Shown: positions 46,400 to 58,235 of the stretch, piece by piece
Layout of the letters: each line of letters starts with the position of its first letter
How positions within the stretch are numbered: the stretch's first letter is position 1
NCBI GenBank assembly: GCA_947247005.1
Contig: OX365948.1
Coordinates: 13,443,455 to 13,507,454, forward strand
Reading direction: 5' to 3'
Source: Spisula solida
Lineage: Eukaryota > Mollusca > Bivalvia > Venerida > Mactridae
Length of the DNA: 64,000 nt
Notes under the pieces: generated by a model
The model's input: the letters and a program-made list of their open reading frames with translations, nothing else
Databases searched by the model: none
Told to the model about the DNA's origin: nothing
Program-made: the position numbers and the translations under genes

Positions 46400-47045
46400 A
46401 GATTTTACTATTTTTATACATTTTTTTTTTCATTTTGGTTGCCATTGCAACCATTTCTATAAATTACACAAAAATGCCGAAATGCGTATTTTACATGGTA
46501 CTTTTGTGAAAATGTTGTTGATGAAAGACCATACCTCATTGAGTATGATTCAAATATTTATTTCTTCATTTTCATATTTTTGGTTGCCGTAGCAACCATT
46601 TATTGTTTTAACTTAAATATGTTTAAACAAAGTTTATAAAACATCTGATTTTTTATAAGTGATGTCAATGATATACACAACATTCAATCGTATGGTTCAA
46701 ATTATTGATGTTATATTTTATTGATTTTGTTGCCATAGCAACCACTTCAAAAATCTCAAAAAATGCACAATTTTCAGTTTTCCCTTATTTTTTGTGAATG
46801 TACCATAAATGAAGGACTTTATATCCCTGCATATTAAACAGACATGGTTTATTCATTCTAATTCTTTATATCAACCATTTCTAGAAAACAACCAGTATGT
46901 GGAAATGACCATATTTCACATTTATGACTTTTTATGTAACTACATGTACATGTATTATGTCAATGAAAAACATTTCTTCTTTGTGTCCTTTTTCATTCAT
47001 CTGCTATGGTGTTTTCTGTTGCCATAGCGACCATTTCTTTAAATT
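46400..47045. repeat. 145-bp tandem repeat carrying RFX X-box-like palindromes
   Basis: GTTGCCATTGCAAC (46438), GTTGCCGTAGCAAC (46583), GTTGCCATAGCAAC (46729) and GTTGCCATAGCGAC (47018) are spaced 145, 146 and 289 bp. That implies five units, one having lost the motif. Each is followed by 'catttct-taaatt'. The two central copies fully fit the X-box GTNRCC-NN-RGYAAC. The remaining unit sequence is AT-rich and diverged. Confidence 0.75.
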
Positions 47046-47049
47046 AAAT

Positions 47050-48900
47050 AGAATATTTAGAAAATTGTGGTACTGCATGCCAACAAAACACAAATTGAAA
47101 GTATAGTGTTTATCTCTATGTAAAAGTGCTTGTTGTAGTAAGTGTTGCTATTAATATATCAGCATATTACTGGTGTGTTGAAGTCACATTAAAACTGGTT
47201 ACTGGTATTTGTGCAACCTTTTAGTGAGTTATTGTGATAGTCAATTGGTCTAACATGTTCATTCTTTTGCATTGCTAAGTGAAATACAGTACATATTTGA
47301 ATACCACTTCCCATTACAGTTGCACAGTATTGAAACCAGACTGATCAAGCTACTGTCTATGAAAGAATAATTGACCTCCACTACATAATTATGTCTGAAA
47401 TATTTTTTTCAAATCTTTGTGATTATCACTTAAGTGTGTGTGATTACAACAACCCTCCTTATTCTTTGAAGAGTCAAGCTAAAAACAAGTAAAACTGTAT
47501 TTCATATTATTTTTTATGAAAAAAATGTCAATAAAAAGACAAACACTGTCAAGTAAAACATGAACACTTTAATTTTATGGTAATTGTCACATTACAGAAC
47601 CAGAAAGAGGCATATATTATATATGTTAGAGAACATGCAGTTTAATCTTATCACTGGTTCACTTGTAAAATAGCAAATGGGACAATATCACATTGCAATG
47701 ATTGTCACAGCAATGAAACCAAATAATCTAGTTGTTTAATCAGGCATTTTAGCTGAGGTTTAACATAGGTGTACAGCTTAAACCCATGTAAATGTTGATT
47801 CTGAATTAAGACTTATACAGTCTTTTTTAAATTCAATTAATTCAGCCACTGAAAGATTAGTGATAAAGCAGTATAACTGGTCAACTTTGATAGTGAAGAC
47901 CATCCATTCAAACAATTAATAAACAATGTAGCACAATAAAACAAGTTTACCTCACTTACAATCATCCTCTTTGATACAATCAGCAAAATATTTAGGACAA
48001 AATGGTATTTGTTGATGATTTACTCTTATTCAATTTCAATCCTACTCAATATGAAACAGACTTAATTGTTCATATGGCAACATAATTATTGCAGTTTTAC
48101 TGCATATGTGCATGTATATTAATTACTATAAATGCATAATATATACAATTATGTTATACATGTATTTGATTATGAATCACAATTAATACATAAACAAATT
48201 AACACTTGTAAGTTAACTCAACAATTAACATACATTATATGTAAAGTAATGTTATATACATCTATAGGAAATAGCATTAAACAATTAAAATGTAACAAGT
48301 GAAGAAATAAACATTATCCAATGTAGTATCAATTAGATGAAGAAGTCCACTTTTGAAAAGGCAAAATCAAAATGCCCAGGTTATGTAAGGACATTGTTTG
48401 CTACCATTTACTAGTACTATAACTGTTATAAATACTCCATTAGGGTGATAATATCAATATTACCTTAACAAAAAGTTATATGACTTTGACAGAAAAGAGC
48501 TGTAACTGACAACAAACAGTTTTTCAATTTTTACATGGCAAATTGAACTAAACACTAATAGTTCCGTTCTTATATACACACTGTAGTGCATCAGTACACA
48601 GATCTAAACGCATGTATTTTTTAGATCTTGGATAAGTACAATTTCCAAGTTATATAAAGCACAAAAGTCAGAAACATTCAATTTGAAAGAAGTCCTATTG
48701 CAAGCAACAAACAGTTGAAAATTGAGTTTGTCATTTTTGATTTGTAAATTATATAAAGTGACTTGCTAATGATAAGTTCCACAAACTACACCCATTCTGA
48801 TGGCAGCAAAGACAGCATGATCAATTGAACTTTGCTATCCAAACAAGAATTAAGGAATCTGACATGAACATGTATATATGACACAATTTAAGTTTTAATG
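47050..48900. other. No gene recognised
   Basis: Very AT-rich DNA with no long frame, RNA gene or clear repeat. Confidence 0.4.
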
Positions 48901-49215
48901 GGTTTATGTGCAAGTGCACAGTTCTGGTGAGTGTTGTATTTTCTATCCGATTTGTTATAATCTTTACAATACTGGTCACATGCACAGTTCAGTTCTATTG
49001 AGTGATGCCTTCCCTGTCAGATTTGTTATAACCATTTTACAATACTGGTCACATGTACAGTTCTGTTGAGTAATGCCATCTCTGTCAGATTTGTTGTAAC
49101 CATTTTACACTACTGGTCACATGGATGATGAACAGTTCTGTCAGATTTGTTATAATCTTTTTACAATATAATCTACTCATTATACTGGTCACATGCACAT
49201 TTCAGTTGACCTTTG
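48900..49215. repeat. Four diverged tandem repeats of about 70 bp
   Basis: Units contain 'tgtcagatttgttataaccattttacaatactggtcacatg-acagttctgttgagtgatgcc' at about 48953, 49023, 49093 and 49147. The last is rearranged. Confidence 0.7.
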
Positions 49216-49332
49216 GTAGCCTTGATAAGTGTCTGAAAAATACAAAATAAAGATCTACTTTAAATTATGAACAGTGTAAACTTATTACATTTTTCGTATT
49301 TCAATCTATAATTAAATAAAAATAATAAAAAA

Positions 49333-49408
49333 ATTGGCTCGACCGAGCTTTGAACCACGACCGTCAATGTGGTGCGCAAGTAGCCTTACCACTCGGCTAT
49401 AGACACAC
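49333..49408 (-). repeat. tRNA-like SINE head
   Basis: Minus strand: tatagccgagtggtaaggc (good A box) and gtcgtggttcaaagc (B box variant), followed by an A/T-rich tail. No proper acceptor stem, so it is a SINE or tRNA pseudogene. Confidence 0.5.
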
Positions 49409-51060
49409 TATTGACGAGCACTCCTTATTTTTTATAATTCATACCTAATATTGCAGAGCAATTGACCAACGACAACACGATTAAGGATCGTTTCATGATA
49501 TGCTTTGAACAAATCTGACGCAGATCACCGTCCGAATCTGGTCTCACTCTCACCGTGAATGTTTGAAAAACTGGTTCGTAAACCGACACTGTGTAGGTTT
49601 TATTTACGTTATAATAAGTCTGGTATCCCTTTATTCGTATTTCATATATTAACAGGCTCAAATCTCGTCAATTTCAATGGGAATTTCAGACATCATTTTG
49701 CAGACTAAACGTGTGCAAAACGGTGTTGATTCAATGAAAGTCAGAAACACAATAGAAATTACTCTAGTAATAAATGAAAATGTTTACTTACTTACTCGCA
49801 CAGTAAAGTATTTTGACGATATGAAAATGGAATCTGGCTGATAGATGTTTGTTTATTGATCACCCGACCACCTGTCAAACTGAAAGTAGGTCGTCGCTAA
49901 GAAGGTGCGCGATGTTTGTTTACTTAGTTATATTCGTCATCAAATTGCTTCGTACCCACTCGTTGGTTCGTGTTCTAATTCATTTATTTCGATTAGTCAA
50001 CCCTGTTTCGAACTCATTTTTTGTAAAAATAAGTTTGGTTAAACATATTTTAAATAAACTTAGCAAAACGATTGACTTGTCATGATATTTAACGAGTATT
50101 TGGCTGATTTTAGAGGTGGCGGTACTAAAAACCAGTGGGTTACGGAATTTGAGCTTTTTAAAAAGCTAGATACGAGCTCGGCTGTGTACCAATTTCATAC
50201 TTTGTACAACAATTTGTTTTTAAAATAACATCATTTGTTCGCAATATGAACTTGGTACACAACTGTGCTCGTATCACACTTTGTATTTTTTTGGCGATAT
50301 TTCGGTCAAAATTGCCGATTTTGGCCATTCTGGGGGTCCAAATAGGCCCCGTATGCAGTCAGAATGAAAGTATAAATACATATTAACGTGATTAACTGAC
50401 AGTTTAGACATTGTTTCGTTTATATATGCAAAGAAAAACGTCCCATCGGCGATTTTATTTTTTCAAAAATTCTTTGGGCCTAAAACACCCCTTATCGTCC
50501 CTGCTTCTTTGCGCAATAAGTCATACAAGTTGTGACAATGCCCCAGAGTGGGCCCTGCAAATTATTCGGAAGAAGAAGAGTTGAATTTTATAGTGTCCTA
50601 ATCATTGAAGTCATACAATGGCCGGAAATCAAAGGTTGTTGCTCTGTCGAGGAGGTTGTACTTTACATCTTATTCGTGCTGGAGCTTTAGTTCTCTTAAA
50701 CTTAGTGCATGTCCATGCACGTTTACATATTTAATAAATATTGATCTATGACAGTAAGGTATAAATAGAGCACTTGTTTGTCAGCAGTTTACATAAACTG
50801 TAAGTCATCAACACTGGAATTTTTACGTGTCACTCTAACTGCTTTATGTAATATAGATCCTTTTTGGTTGTTCGAGAATCGACCAACTATAGTTATATAC
50901 ACGCGTTTCTACAATCGACTATATATATACTTTAGGTGATAAAACTACTTTTCTTCTTACACCGCCGCTAGGTAGCGCCACCTTTGGAATAGTAAACCGG
51001 TCAACAAATATACAAGTTTGTTGGCGTGTTAGCATATATATCCAAGCAACTGATAATTAA

Positions 51061-51571
51061 TAGGGGTGACTATTGAGTCAAATTTTGACTATTGCAATAC
51101 TATTGGTATTGCTGAAAGTACTATTGCGATACTATTGTATTGCTGGAAACTATTGCGTGTATCCCAATAGTTATTGCCAAGATTTGAAAACCAGATATTA
51201 ACTTGTAAATGCAAATTTGCACTGTGTAAGATATCACATTTTGTACAACATAAAAATTTACTATTTGTGAAAATGAATTAAAATGAATTCGACAGAAATA
51301 GATTTATAAAATTAAGGCTATTTTGGTCCATTGTGCCAATTTGTGGCTGTTTTGATACGTGTGATTATTTACAATTATTTTTTTAACGAAAACGGAAGTT
51401 GTTTTAAATTAATAATAAACTTTATTTATAAAACGGGAACTATCGTAACTATTGATTGTTGAGCTAACTATCGGCGATAGTTATTGGATCGAGACTTTTA
51501 CTATCGATCCATACTATCGGGACACTCGGAATCGCAATACATCGATATTTTGATGCATCGGCCCACCCCTA
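51061..51571. mobile_element. Non-autonomous hAT-type element (MITE) with target duplication
   Basis: The element starts taggggtg and ends caccccta, an exact 8-bp inverted pair. It is flanked on both sides by the same 8-bp ataattaa (51053-51060 and 51572-51579). An 8-bp duplication with [C/T]AGGGGTG ends is the hAT signature. The interior is made of diverged 'actattg-gatactattg' motifs and 'catcgatattttgatgcatcg'. At 511 bp it has no transposase. Confidence 0.85.
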
Positions 51572-51947
51572 ATAATTAACATCATGGTTATGCACACTGT
51601 TAATTTTTTACTTGTCTTGTTCATTTTTGCATGTATAAAAATTGGATGGGAACGGTATAGTTTGATACAAAAGTATATTTAAGCGTACAATAAGTCATCT
51701 GCTTATGTTAAATATATAGTGTTATATATTTAGTTATAAATATGAAGTAGCGACACTTAGTTATTTTAAAAACATTATTCTATTCAAATATGCATATTGG
51801 GTTAATTTATGCAAAATTGGTACTGTATAGCTCTAAAACAAGGCTGGCGATCCCTACTTGTTAGGTGGTCTGTATGATTCTCAATGCATTAGCACTTTAA
51901 AATTATTTTCGATCGTTGAGTTTTTGTACACTCGATGTCAATCACTA

Positions 51948-53428
51948 TTTATTGTGTCGCCTGAAAAGGCGACATATAGGTGTTACTTTGGCGACGGCGG
52001 CGGCGGCGTCACAAATTGCTTGTCCGGAGCATAACTTTGTCACCTTAAGTTCAAATGACTCAAGAATTGGTATGCATGTTTCTTGCAATAAGCCGGAGTG
52101 CAGTGCGCAAGAACCATAACTCTACCTGTCATAGTTTTTGAATTATTTCCCTTTGATTGATTTTATTAGAGCATTTCTTGTCCGGAGCATAACTTTGTCA
52201 CCTTAAGTTCAAATGACTCAAGAATTGGTATGCATGTTTCTTGCAATAAGCCGGAGTGCAGGCGCAAGAACAATAACTCTACCTGTCATAGTTTTTGAAT
52301 TATTTCCCTTTGATTGATTTTATTAGAGCATTTCTTGTCCGGAGCATAACTTTGTCACCTTAAGTTCAAATGACTCTAGATTTGGTATGCATGTTTCTTG
52401 CAATAGGCTGAAGTGCAGTGCGCAAGAACCATAACTCTACCTGTCATAGGTTTTGAATTATTTCCCTTTGATTGGATTTATTAGAGCATTTCTTGTCCAA
52501 AGCATAACTTTGTCACCTTAAGTTCAAATGACTCTAGATTTGGTATGCATGTTTCTTGCAATAAGCCGAAGCGCAGTGCACAAGAACCATAACTCTACCT
52601 GTCATAGTTTTTGAATTATTTCCCTTTGATTGATTTTATTAGAGCATTTCTTGTCCGGAGCATAACTTTGTCACCTTACGTTCAAATGACTCAAGAATTG
52701 ATAGGCATGTTTCTTGCAATAAGCCGGAGTGCAGTGCGCAAGAACCATAACTCTACCTGTCATAGTTTTTGAATTATTTCCCTTTGATTGATTTTATTAG
52801 AGCATTTCTTGTCCGGAGCATAACTTTGTCACCTTAAGTTCAAATGACTCAAGATTTTGTATGTATGTTTCTTGCAATAAGCCGAAATGCAGTGCGCAAG
52901 AACCATAACTCTGCCTTGCATCGTTTTTTAATTATTTCCCTTAGATTGATTTAATTTGAGCATTTCTTGTCCGGAGGATAACTTTGTCACCATGAGGTTG
53001 AATGACTTGAAACTTGGTATGCATGTTTCTTACCAAAAGTCCAAGTGCAGTACACAATAACCGTAACTATACCTTGTGCCATTTTTCAATTTTTTCCCTT
53101 TGATTGATTTTATAAGCATTTTTTGTCCGTGGCATAACTTTGTCACCATAACTATTAATGACTCAAAAATAGGAATGCATGTTTCTTTGCTGTGACATGA
53201 AGTGCAGTGTGCAAGAATCATAACTCTAGCTTGTGTAGTGTTTGAATGATTCCCTTCAGATTGATTTTATCAGGACATTTTTTTGTCCAGAGCATTGCTT
53301 TGTCGTTTTTAGTTCAGATGACTAGAGAACTCTTGTGAGTCTGATATGTAGCCCAATACTGGATAGTTTTCCATGACAAATGTGCATTTCGTCAGGCGAC
53401 ACATGCGACTCGCGGAGCTTTTATTAAT
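51948..53428 (+). mobile_element. 1.5-kb hairpin-ended element with 158-bp tandem core
   Basis: The left end, tgtcgcctgaaaaggcgaca, is a hairpin followed by gcggcggcggcg. The right end, caggcgacacatgcgactcgcggagctttta, contains the inverse of the left end. The body is a tandem array. Same build as 38926-40961. This pattern matches descriptions of bivalve 'pearl'-type elements (inference). Confidence 0.72.
52020..53340. repeat. Eight to nine tandem repeats of 157-158 bp
   Basis: Units begin ttgtccggagcataactttg at 52020, 52178, 52335, 52493, 52650 and onward. The first six are nearly identical; the last two or three (from about 52966) are clearly more diverged. That gradient suggests recent expansion from the left. 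Confidence 0.92.
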
Positions 53429-53530
53429 AATATTGCAAGTGGATGGGTTAACAATGTATCATGTACAAATATTGAATACTGAAAGACAAATGCACACATA
53501 AAAGTTACATCTCTGTATTAAGAATAGTTA

Positions 53531-54150
53531 GGTGGGGGATAAAGTAGACTAGGCCTCTTCTTCCCCCATCTCTGTATAAATTAAAATCAGGTGGGGGATA
53601 AAGTAGACTAGGCCTCTTCTTCCCTCATCTCTGTATTAAGAATAGTTAGGTGGGGGATAAAGTTGACTAGGCCTCTTCTTCCCCCATCTCTGTATTAATT
53701 AAAATCAAGTGGGGGATGAAGTAGACTAGGCCTCTTCTTCCCCCATCTCTGTATTAAGAATAGTTAGGTGGGGGATAAAATAGACTAGGCCTCTTCTCCC
53801 CCACCTCTGTATTAAGATTATTTAGGTGGGGGATAAATTAGACTAGGCCTCTTCTTCCCCCACTTCTGTATTAATTATTGATCAATTAGACCAGTCTATT
53901 CCTTCCCCCATCTCCATGATAATTATACTCAGGTGGGGGATAAAATAGACAAGGCCTCTTCTTCCCCATCTCCATAACAAAAAAAATCATAATTTTTAGG
54001 TGGGGGAAGAATAGGCCTGGGGTGGGGGAAAAAGAGGCCTGGCGGGGGATAAAACTGACTAGGCCTCTTCTTCCCCCGGGGGATAAACTGGGCCGGCCCG
54101 GTTTATCCCCGGGGGATAAAACTGACTGGGGGAAGACGGGGCCTGTTACA
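53531..54150. repeat. 59-bp minisatellite with palindromic GC-rich end
   Basis: Units 'aggtgggggataaagtagactaggcctcttcttcccccatctctgtatta...' start at 53531, 53590, 53649, 53708, 53768 and 53826, then decay. Each unit pairs gtgggggat with ttcccccat. From 54000 the motif is rearranged, with a 40-bp near-palindrome centred on ggccggcc (54076-54116). Confidence 0.9.
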
Positions 54151-54309
54151 CCGGTAATGATTTCTTAAAGTGGCGTGATATGATATATTAAGTATACATG
54201 TATTTCAGCTGAATATCTTTCAAGTTTCCTATTAATTTATTATTCAAAGTCGTATCGGTTTCATATTGTGATTAATAATATCCCGCTGCTGAAACTTATT
54301 TTCCAAACG

Positions 54310-54645
54310 AAGCCAATAGTTCCACAATCCTATTGTCGTACGACGGATATGCGTCCATCGCACGTTGGACGTTCGTCCATCATACGAAGGGTTTATAACA
54401 ACTTTTCATCGTAGGGCTGACGTGCGTCGAATGTTTTGTCGTGCGAGCATCGCACGACCGTCGTGTGACGAACCCACGATAGTCTCCAAATTTCCATTGC
54501 AGACTCGTTGTGCGTCCGCTGTACGACAATTGTGACCGCTCCACAAAATTTCCTTTTCCAGACGTAGGTCGGTACATTTAGACGTAGCTTTACAAGCATC
54601 GTACGACGGAGAAAATTCTACGGCAATTGTGAAAGGGGTTTTACA
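54310..54645. repeat. MITE-like element rich in cgtacgac motifs
   Basis: The left border, ttccacaatcctattgtcgtacgacg, and the right border (inverse: tttcacaattgccgtag...cgtcgtacgatg) are related inverted ends. Several 'cgtacgac/gtcgtgcgag' motifs lie between. It ends exactly where the LINE endonuclease frame is cut off. About 335 bp, non-coding. Confidence 0.5.
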
Positions 54646-55568
54646 TTCAAAGTATAATCACACAAGAGTTCAACTTTAATAGGATAGTGATCCGATGTAT
54701 TTGTCAGGAGCTCATTAAGTACGACCTTCCTTGAAGTGAATAGCTCTGACAACATGTTATACAGAAAAAAGTCAATCTCGGTATACTCATTGCCGAGAGG
54801 GTCTAAGTATGTTTCCCCGGAATTCTCAAATTTAAAATCAAAGTCATTTACCAGTTTTTTCAAATAATTCAGTCTTCTAGATCCATGAGCCCCTCCAAGA
54901 TTTTCATTAAAGTCGCCGCCCACAAGGATGAAATTGTTAGTGTTATATTTTAAAATGATTTCCTTTAACTGATTAACACAGTCACAAAACTCAGTCACAT
55001 TACCACTCAACCCTCGACAGGGCATGTATACAGACACTATAACTAACCTCATATTGTCCTTGAAGTTAGAAAGTTGCACGCACTGAATTCTATTTCCCCC
55101 GTCATCAAGGACGGTCACTTTTGGATCAAGTTCTTTCTTCCATAAAACACCTACCCCGCCAAAACCTTGCGGAAGTTGTGTAGGCAACATTGGGTCATTA
55201 TAATATGTACCTATACCAACAGAATTTATATTTTCGTGAGTCTCGCTTAAAAGATCAATTTGAGACTGAAATGGCCAATGTTCTTGCACTAGTATAATGT
55301 CGTTACGCTTAAAAATGTCTGCTATGGCAAGTGTACTAGTCACAATGTTCTTACAATTAAATGAAACTATCCCTAAAGTTTTTGAAGACTCGTCACTATA
55401 CTCGCAACTGACATACGGCTCCGACTCTTGTGCTATCTGTGAAAGTTCCGATTTTTGACATGGTACAAAAAAGGATGCTGATACTAGTACACTTGCCATA
55501 GCGGATAGATACATCAACGGTTGACCATGAGAATGTACTAGGCAGTACTGAAACATGTTCGCTATCAC
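54618..55568 (-). pseudogene. LINE ORF2 N-terminal endonuclease domain, RT missing
   Basis: An apurinic-type endonuclease of the exonuclease-endonuclease-phosphatase fold, which nicks target DNA for retrotransposition. Motifs in order: IVSFNCKNI (Asn), LVQEHWP (Glu), VSVYMPCRG, LVGGDFNENLG (Asp, Asn), TEIDFFL (Asp) and NTSDHYPIKVEL (Asp-His). All catalytic positions are present over about residues 65-300. The frame then stops at the border of a MITE, and no RT follows further left. ORF1 of the same element lies upstream. The frame is intact for 316 codons, but the element is dead. Confidence 0.82.
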
Positions 55569-55589
55569 GATCTACACTGTTACAGTTCC

Positions 55590-57484
55590 GTACACTCTCT
55601 ACTCTGACTGGAGTGCATTGCTGTCGAAACCTAGTCCTTGACACAGTTGCAGGGGGAACATTGTTAATGTTCGTAAGCACTGGCATAGCACAAACACTGG
55701 CGGAGGCAACATGTCGCTCGGAAATAAAGTCGTGGGGTACCGGTACTGTGCCTCCCACGTTAATACACAGTGTTTCCTCACTCGAAGGAGTATTCTTGAC
55801 CGTTTGTACGGATTTAGCGCAGCCTAATGTGTCCACCTGTACACCTATATCACTCACAGTTTCTTGTACACGATTGCCGGAACTAAAATGACGCTCATCG
55901 TGTGGAACCGAAATATTCTCAATATTGGTATCATGCGAGACATTGTCTGCTCAAGTTTACTCTCTATTTTGTCAAAAACAACATTTGTAAGTCTATCTTG
56001 TAATTTAGTCAATCTAGCCTGCACCCTGCTAGTAAAACCGGTCTGCACATTCTCTCGCGACGACTCATTACGTGTCCGACCGACGTCATGTCTCTTATCA
56101 TTAACACATTCGCCCGCCTCAAGACGTTCAAGTCTCTTCGCAACAGTTTGAAGTGTCGTTTGTAATTCGTCATTACGGGCTTTTAAACGTTTACAATAGG
56201 ATTCTAATTTATTTAAGTCTTGTTTTCTTGGTTTTTAAACTGGAGTACCTTAATCTCCTCTTCCTTTCTTTTTAATTTCAGTTCACGTTCTCGTATATCA
56301 CTTAATTTAGTCGGACATGAACATTCTGCACCACTTACCGCTACACTCTGCACTTGCTTTGGTCCGGAGATATCTTTGTTACTTTCGCGCAACTTGACGC
56401 TTGCGGCACTAACTACAGTGGGTATTTCGGACTCTTGTAACTGACCACTATCCATTTTATCATGTAAGATGTCGAGGGCTACCGTGCTCTCTGTTTCCTT
56501 AGTTAACTTTGGAATTTGTAAACGTAAATTAGAGTCTGACTTAGATTTTGACATAGGCTTTGGTTGTTTCTTATTGTCAATACGGGATGTAACAGAGTCT
56601 GTCTTGCAGGCAGTACAACAGTACATGTTTTTATTGTCTTTTTCAATTTGTTCTATCTCATTTTTACCTAGCCCTTCGCATGCATTATGAATCCAATGAG
56701 CCCCCTGATTACATAAAACACTGTCCTTAACTCACTCACTGTTACATTTTGGGCAGACAGTTCTTTCTATCCCAGCCTTTTCAGTAGTAATTTAAGCGGC
56801 TACACTATGAGTACTATCACTCCGATCGCGAGTTATTCTGTTACCTTTTTTCACGACGGACAGATCACTGGTTACTAAACTACCTGATTCGCTCGCTATC
56901 AATAGTACTATCAGAGTCTTTCGATTTAACCTTTGGTTGATCCACGCATGCGTTATTTCTGCGAGAGGCCCTCGTTCCATATAGAGCTGCATTGCTTTTT
57001 GAGTTATTGTCATTTTCGCAGTTTGCGGGTTTGTTACCATGTTCACTGATAAAATCAGACAATGACTGAATCAAAAGATCTTTCAAGGAGCCCAAATCTA
57101 TCTTATTATATGAACATATGCAGTCAATGAGTTTATGAATCTCAGGCATGTCAACATCAAGAAATGCAAAATTGTTCTTGCAATTTAACATCATCCTACA
57201 TGTAGTTGGATACACATTCAAGGTATACGAGTCACCATTTGCGTGCTCGACTTTATAGACTTCTTTTGTGAGATTACCCGCAGTTTTATCGCGCGATTTC
57301 TTTATTGAAACCGTCCCACTGTCAGCCCGGTACCTTGCAAAATACTCTGACAGGGCCTTTTTATTATATTAAATGTCACTGCATCGGTGGTAAAGACAAT
57401 GTTGCCTTTACTGAAAGAGTATTCAACTACCTGAGGGCGTTTGGCAGCCTTTAGCTGCTTCTTGTAAAATTTATCAATGTTCAA
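55590..57484 (-). pseudogene. LINE ORF1 with PHD-like finger, broken
   Basis: Successive minus-strand frames from 57484 read MNIDKFYKKQLKAAKRPQVV, then LNCKNNFAFLDVDMPEIHKLI with LKDLLIQSLSDFI. A zinc finger follows (CPKC near 56750, HWIHNACEGLGKNEIEQI, YCCTAC) that resembles the PHD-type fingers of CR1/L2-class ORF1 proteins. Next come a Ser/Lys-rich part, a predicted coiled coil (RERELKLKRKEEEIKVLQ) and a tail. An in-frame stop inside the finger and at least three frame changes break it. ORF1 proteins usually bind element RNA. Confidence 0.65.
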
Positions 57485-57689
57485 TAGTCATCAATATCCA
57501 CCACCGCCACCATGGATCCATTCGATGCCATACCATCTCCAGAGGGACTGCTCGTCTGGTCACATCAGACAGGTTGTACAGCCATTCTCTTGTCCTCAAC
57601 CCGACCGCACCCACACCGTACCAAACACAGGCAGCACTTAGCTAGTTTTGTTACTTCTTATTATGTTTACAGTGGATTATGGGATGGAG

Positions 57690-57886
57690 ATTAATTCTGA
57701 TCCTCCTCTTGATGAGCAGGATCAGAATCTAGCAAGATCAAGTTGATCCCGATTTTCGGCTCAAGTTGGAGCTTGATCCTTTGTGAACACCAACTTTGAT
57801 CTTGATCTTCAGCTTGATCCAAATATTTGATCCTGATCCCGAAAATCAGGTTTAAGCCGTTTTGTGAACACGGGGCCAGTTGTTTT
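57690..57886 (-). repeat. Interspersed repeat with gatcaagatc motifs
   Basis: On the minus strand it starts ggccccgtgttcacaaaac and contains repeated 'gatcaag', 'ggatcag' and 'tgttcacaaaggatcaag'. A relative starts at 44768 on the plus strand. The LINE 5' region adjoins it. Confidence 0.55.
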
Positions 57887-57949
57887 ATTGTACAAGATTA
57901 TGTACCTTATTAATTCTTGCATGTTTTCGTTATTGTTTAACTGGTTAAA

Positions 57950-58235
57950 ATATCATATCTGATAGGACGACTGTTAAAATAGGATATCTGATAGGATGAC
58001 TGTTAAAATAGCATATCTGATAGGACGACTGTTAAAATAGCATATCTGATAGGACGACTGTTAAAATAGCATATCTGTTAGGACTAGCATATCTGATAGG
58101 ACTACTGTTAAAATAGCATATCTGTTAGGACTACTGTTAATTAAAATAGCATATCTGATAGGACGATTGTTAAAATAGCATATCTGATAGGACGATTGTT
58201 AAAATAGCATATCTGATAGGACGACTGTTAAGCAT
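57950..58235. repeat. 29-bp tandem array, about ten copies
   Basis: Unit tgttaaaatagcatatctgataggacgac with few changes. Copies 5-7 have small deletions or an 'attaaa' insertion. Confidence 0.93.

Larger units (their letters stand above)
46318..50504. mobile_element. 4.2-kb segment bounded by a 19-bp inverted repeat
   Basis: gcagggacgataaggggtg at 46318-46336 is the exact reverse complement of 50486-50504. Weaker similarity runs inward (ttttggccc / ttttaggccc, aatttttg). The interior holds a 145-bp tandem array on the left, a 70-bp array near the right and AT-rich non-coding DNA between. No transposase and no clear target duplication were seen, so element status is tentative. Confidence 0.4.
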
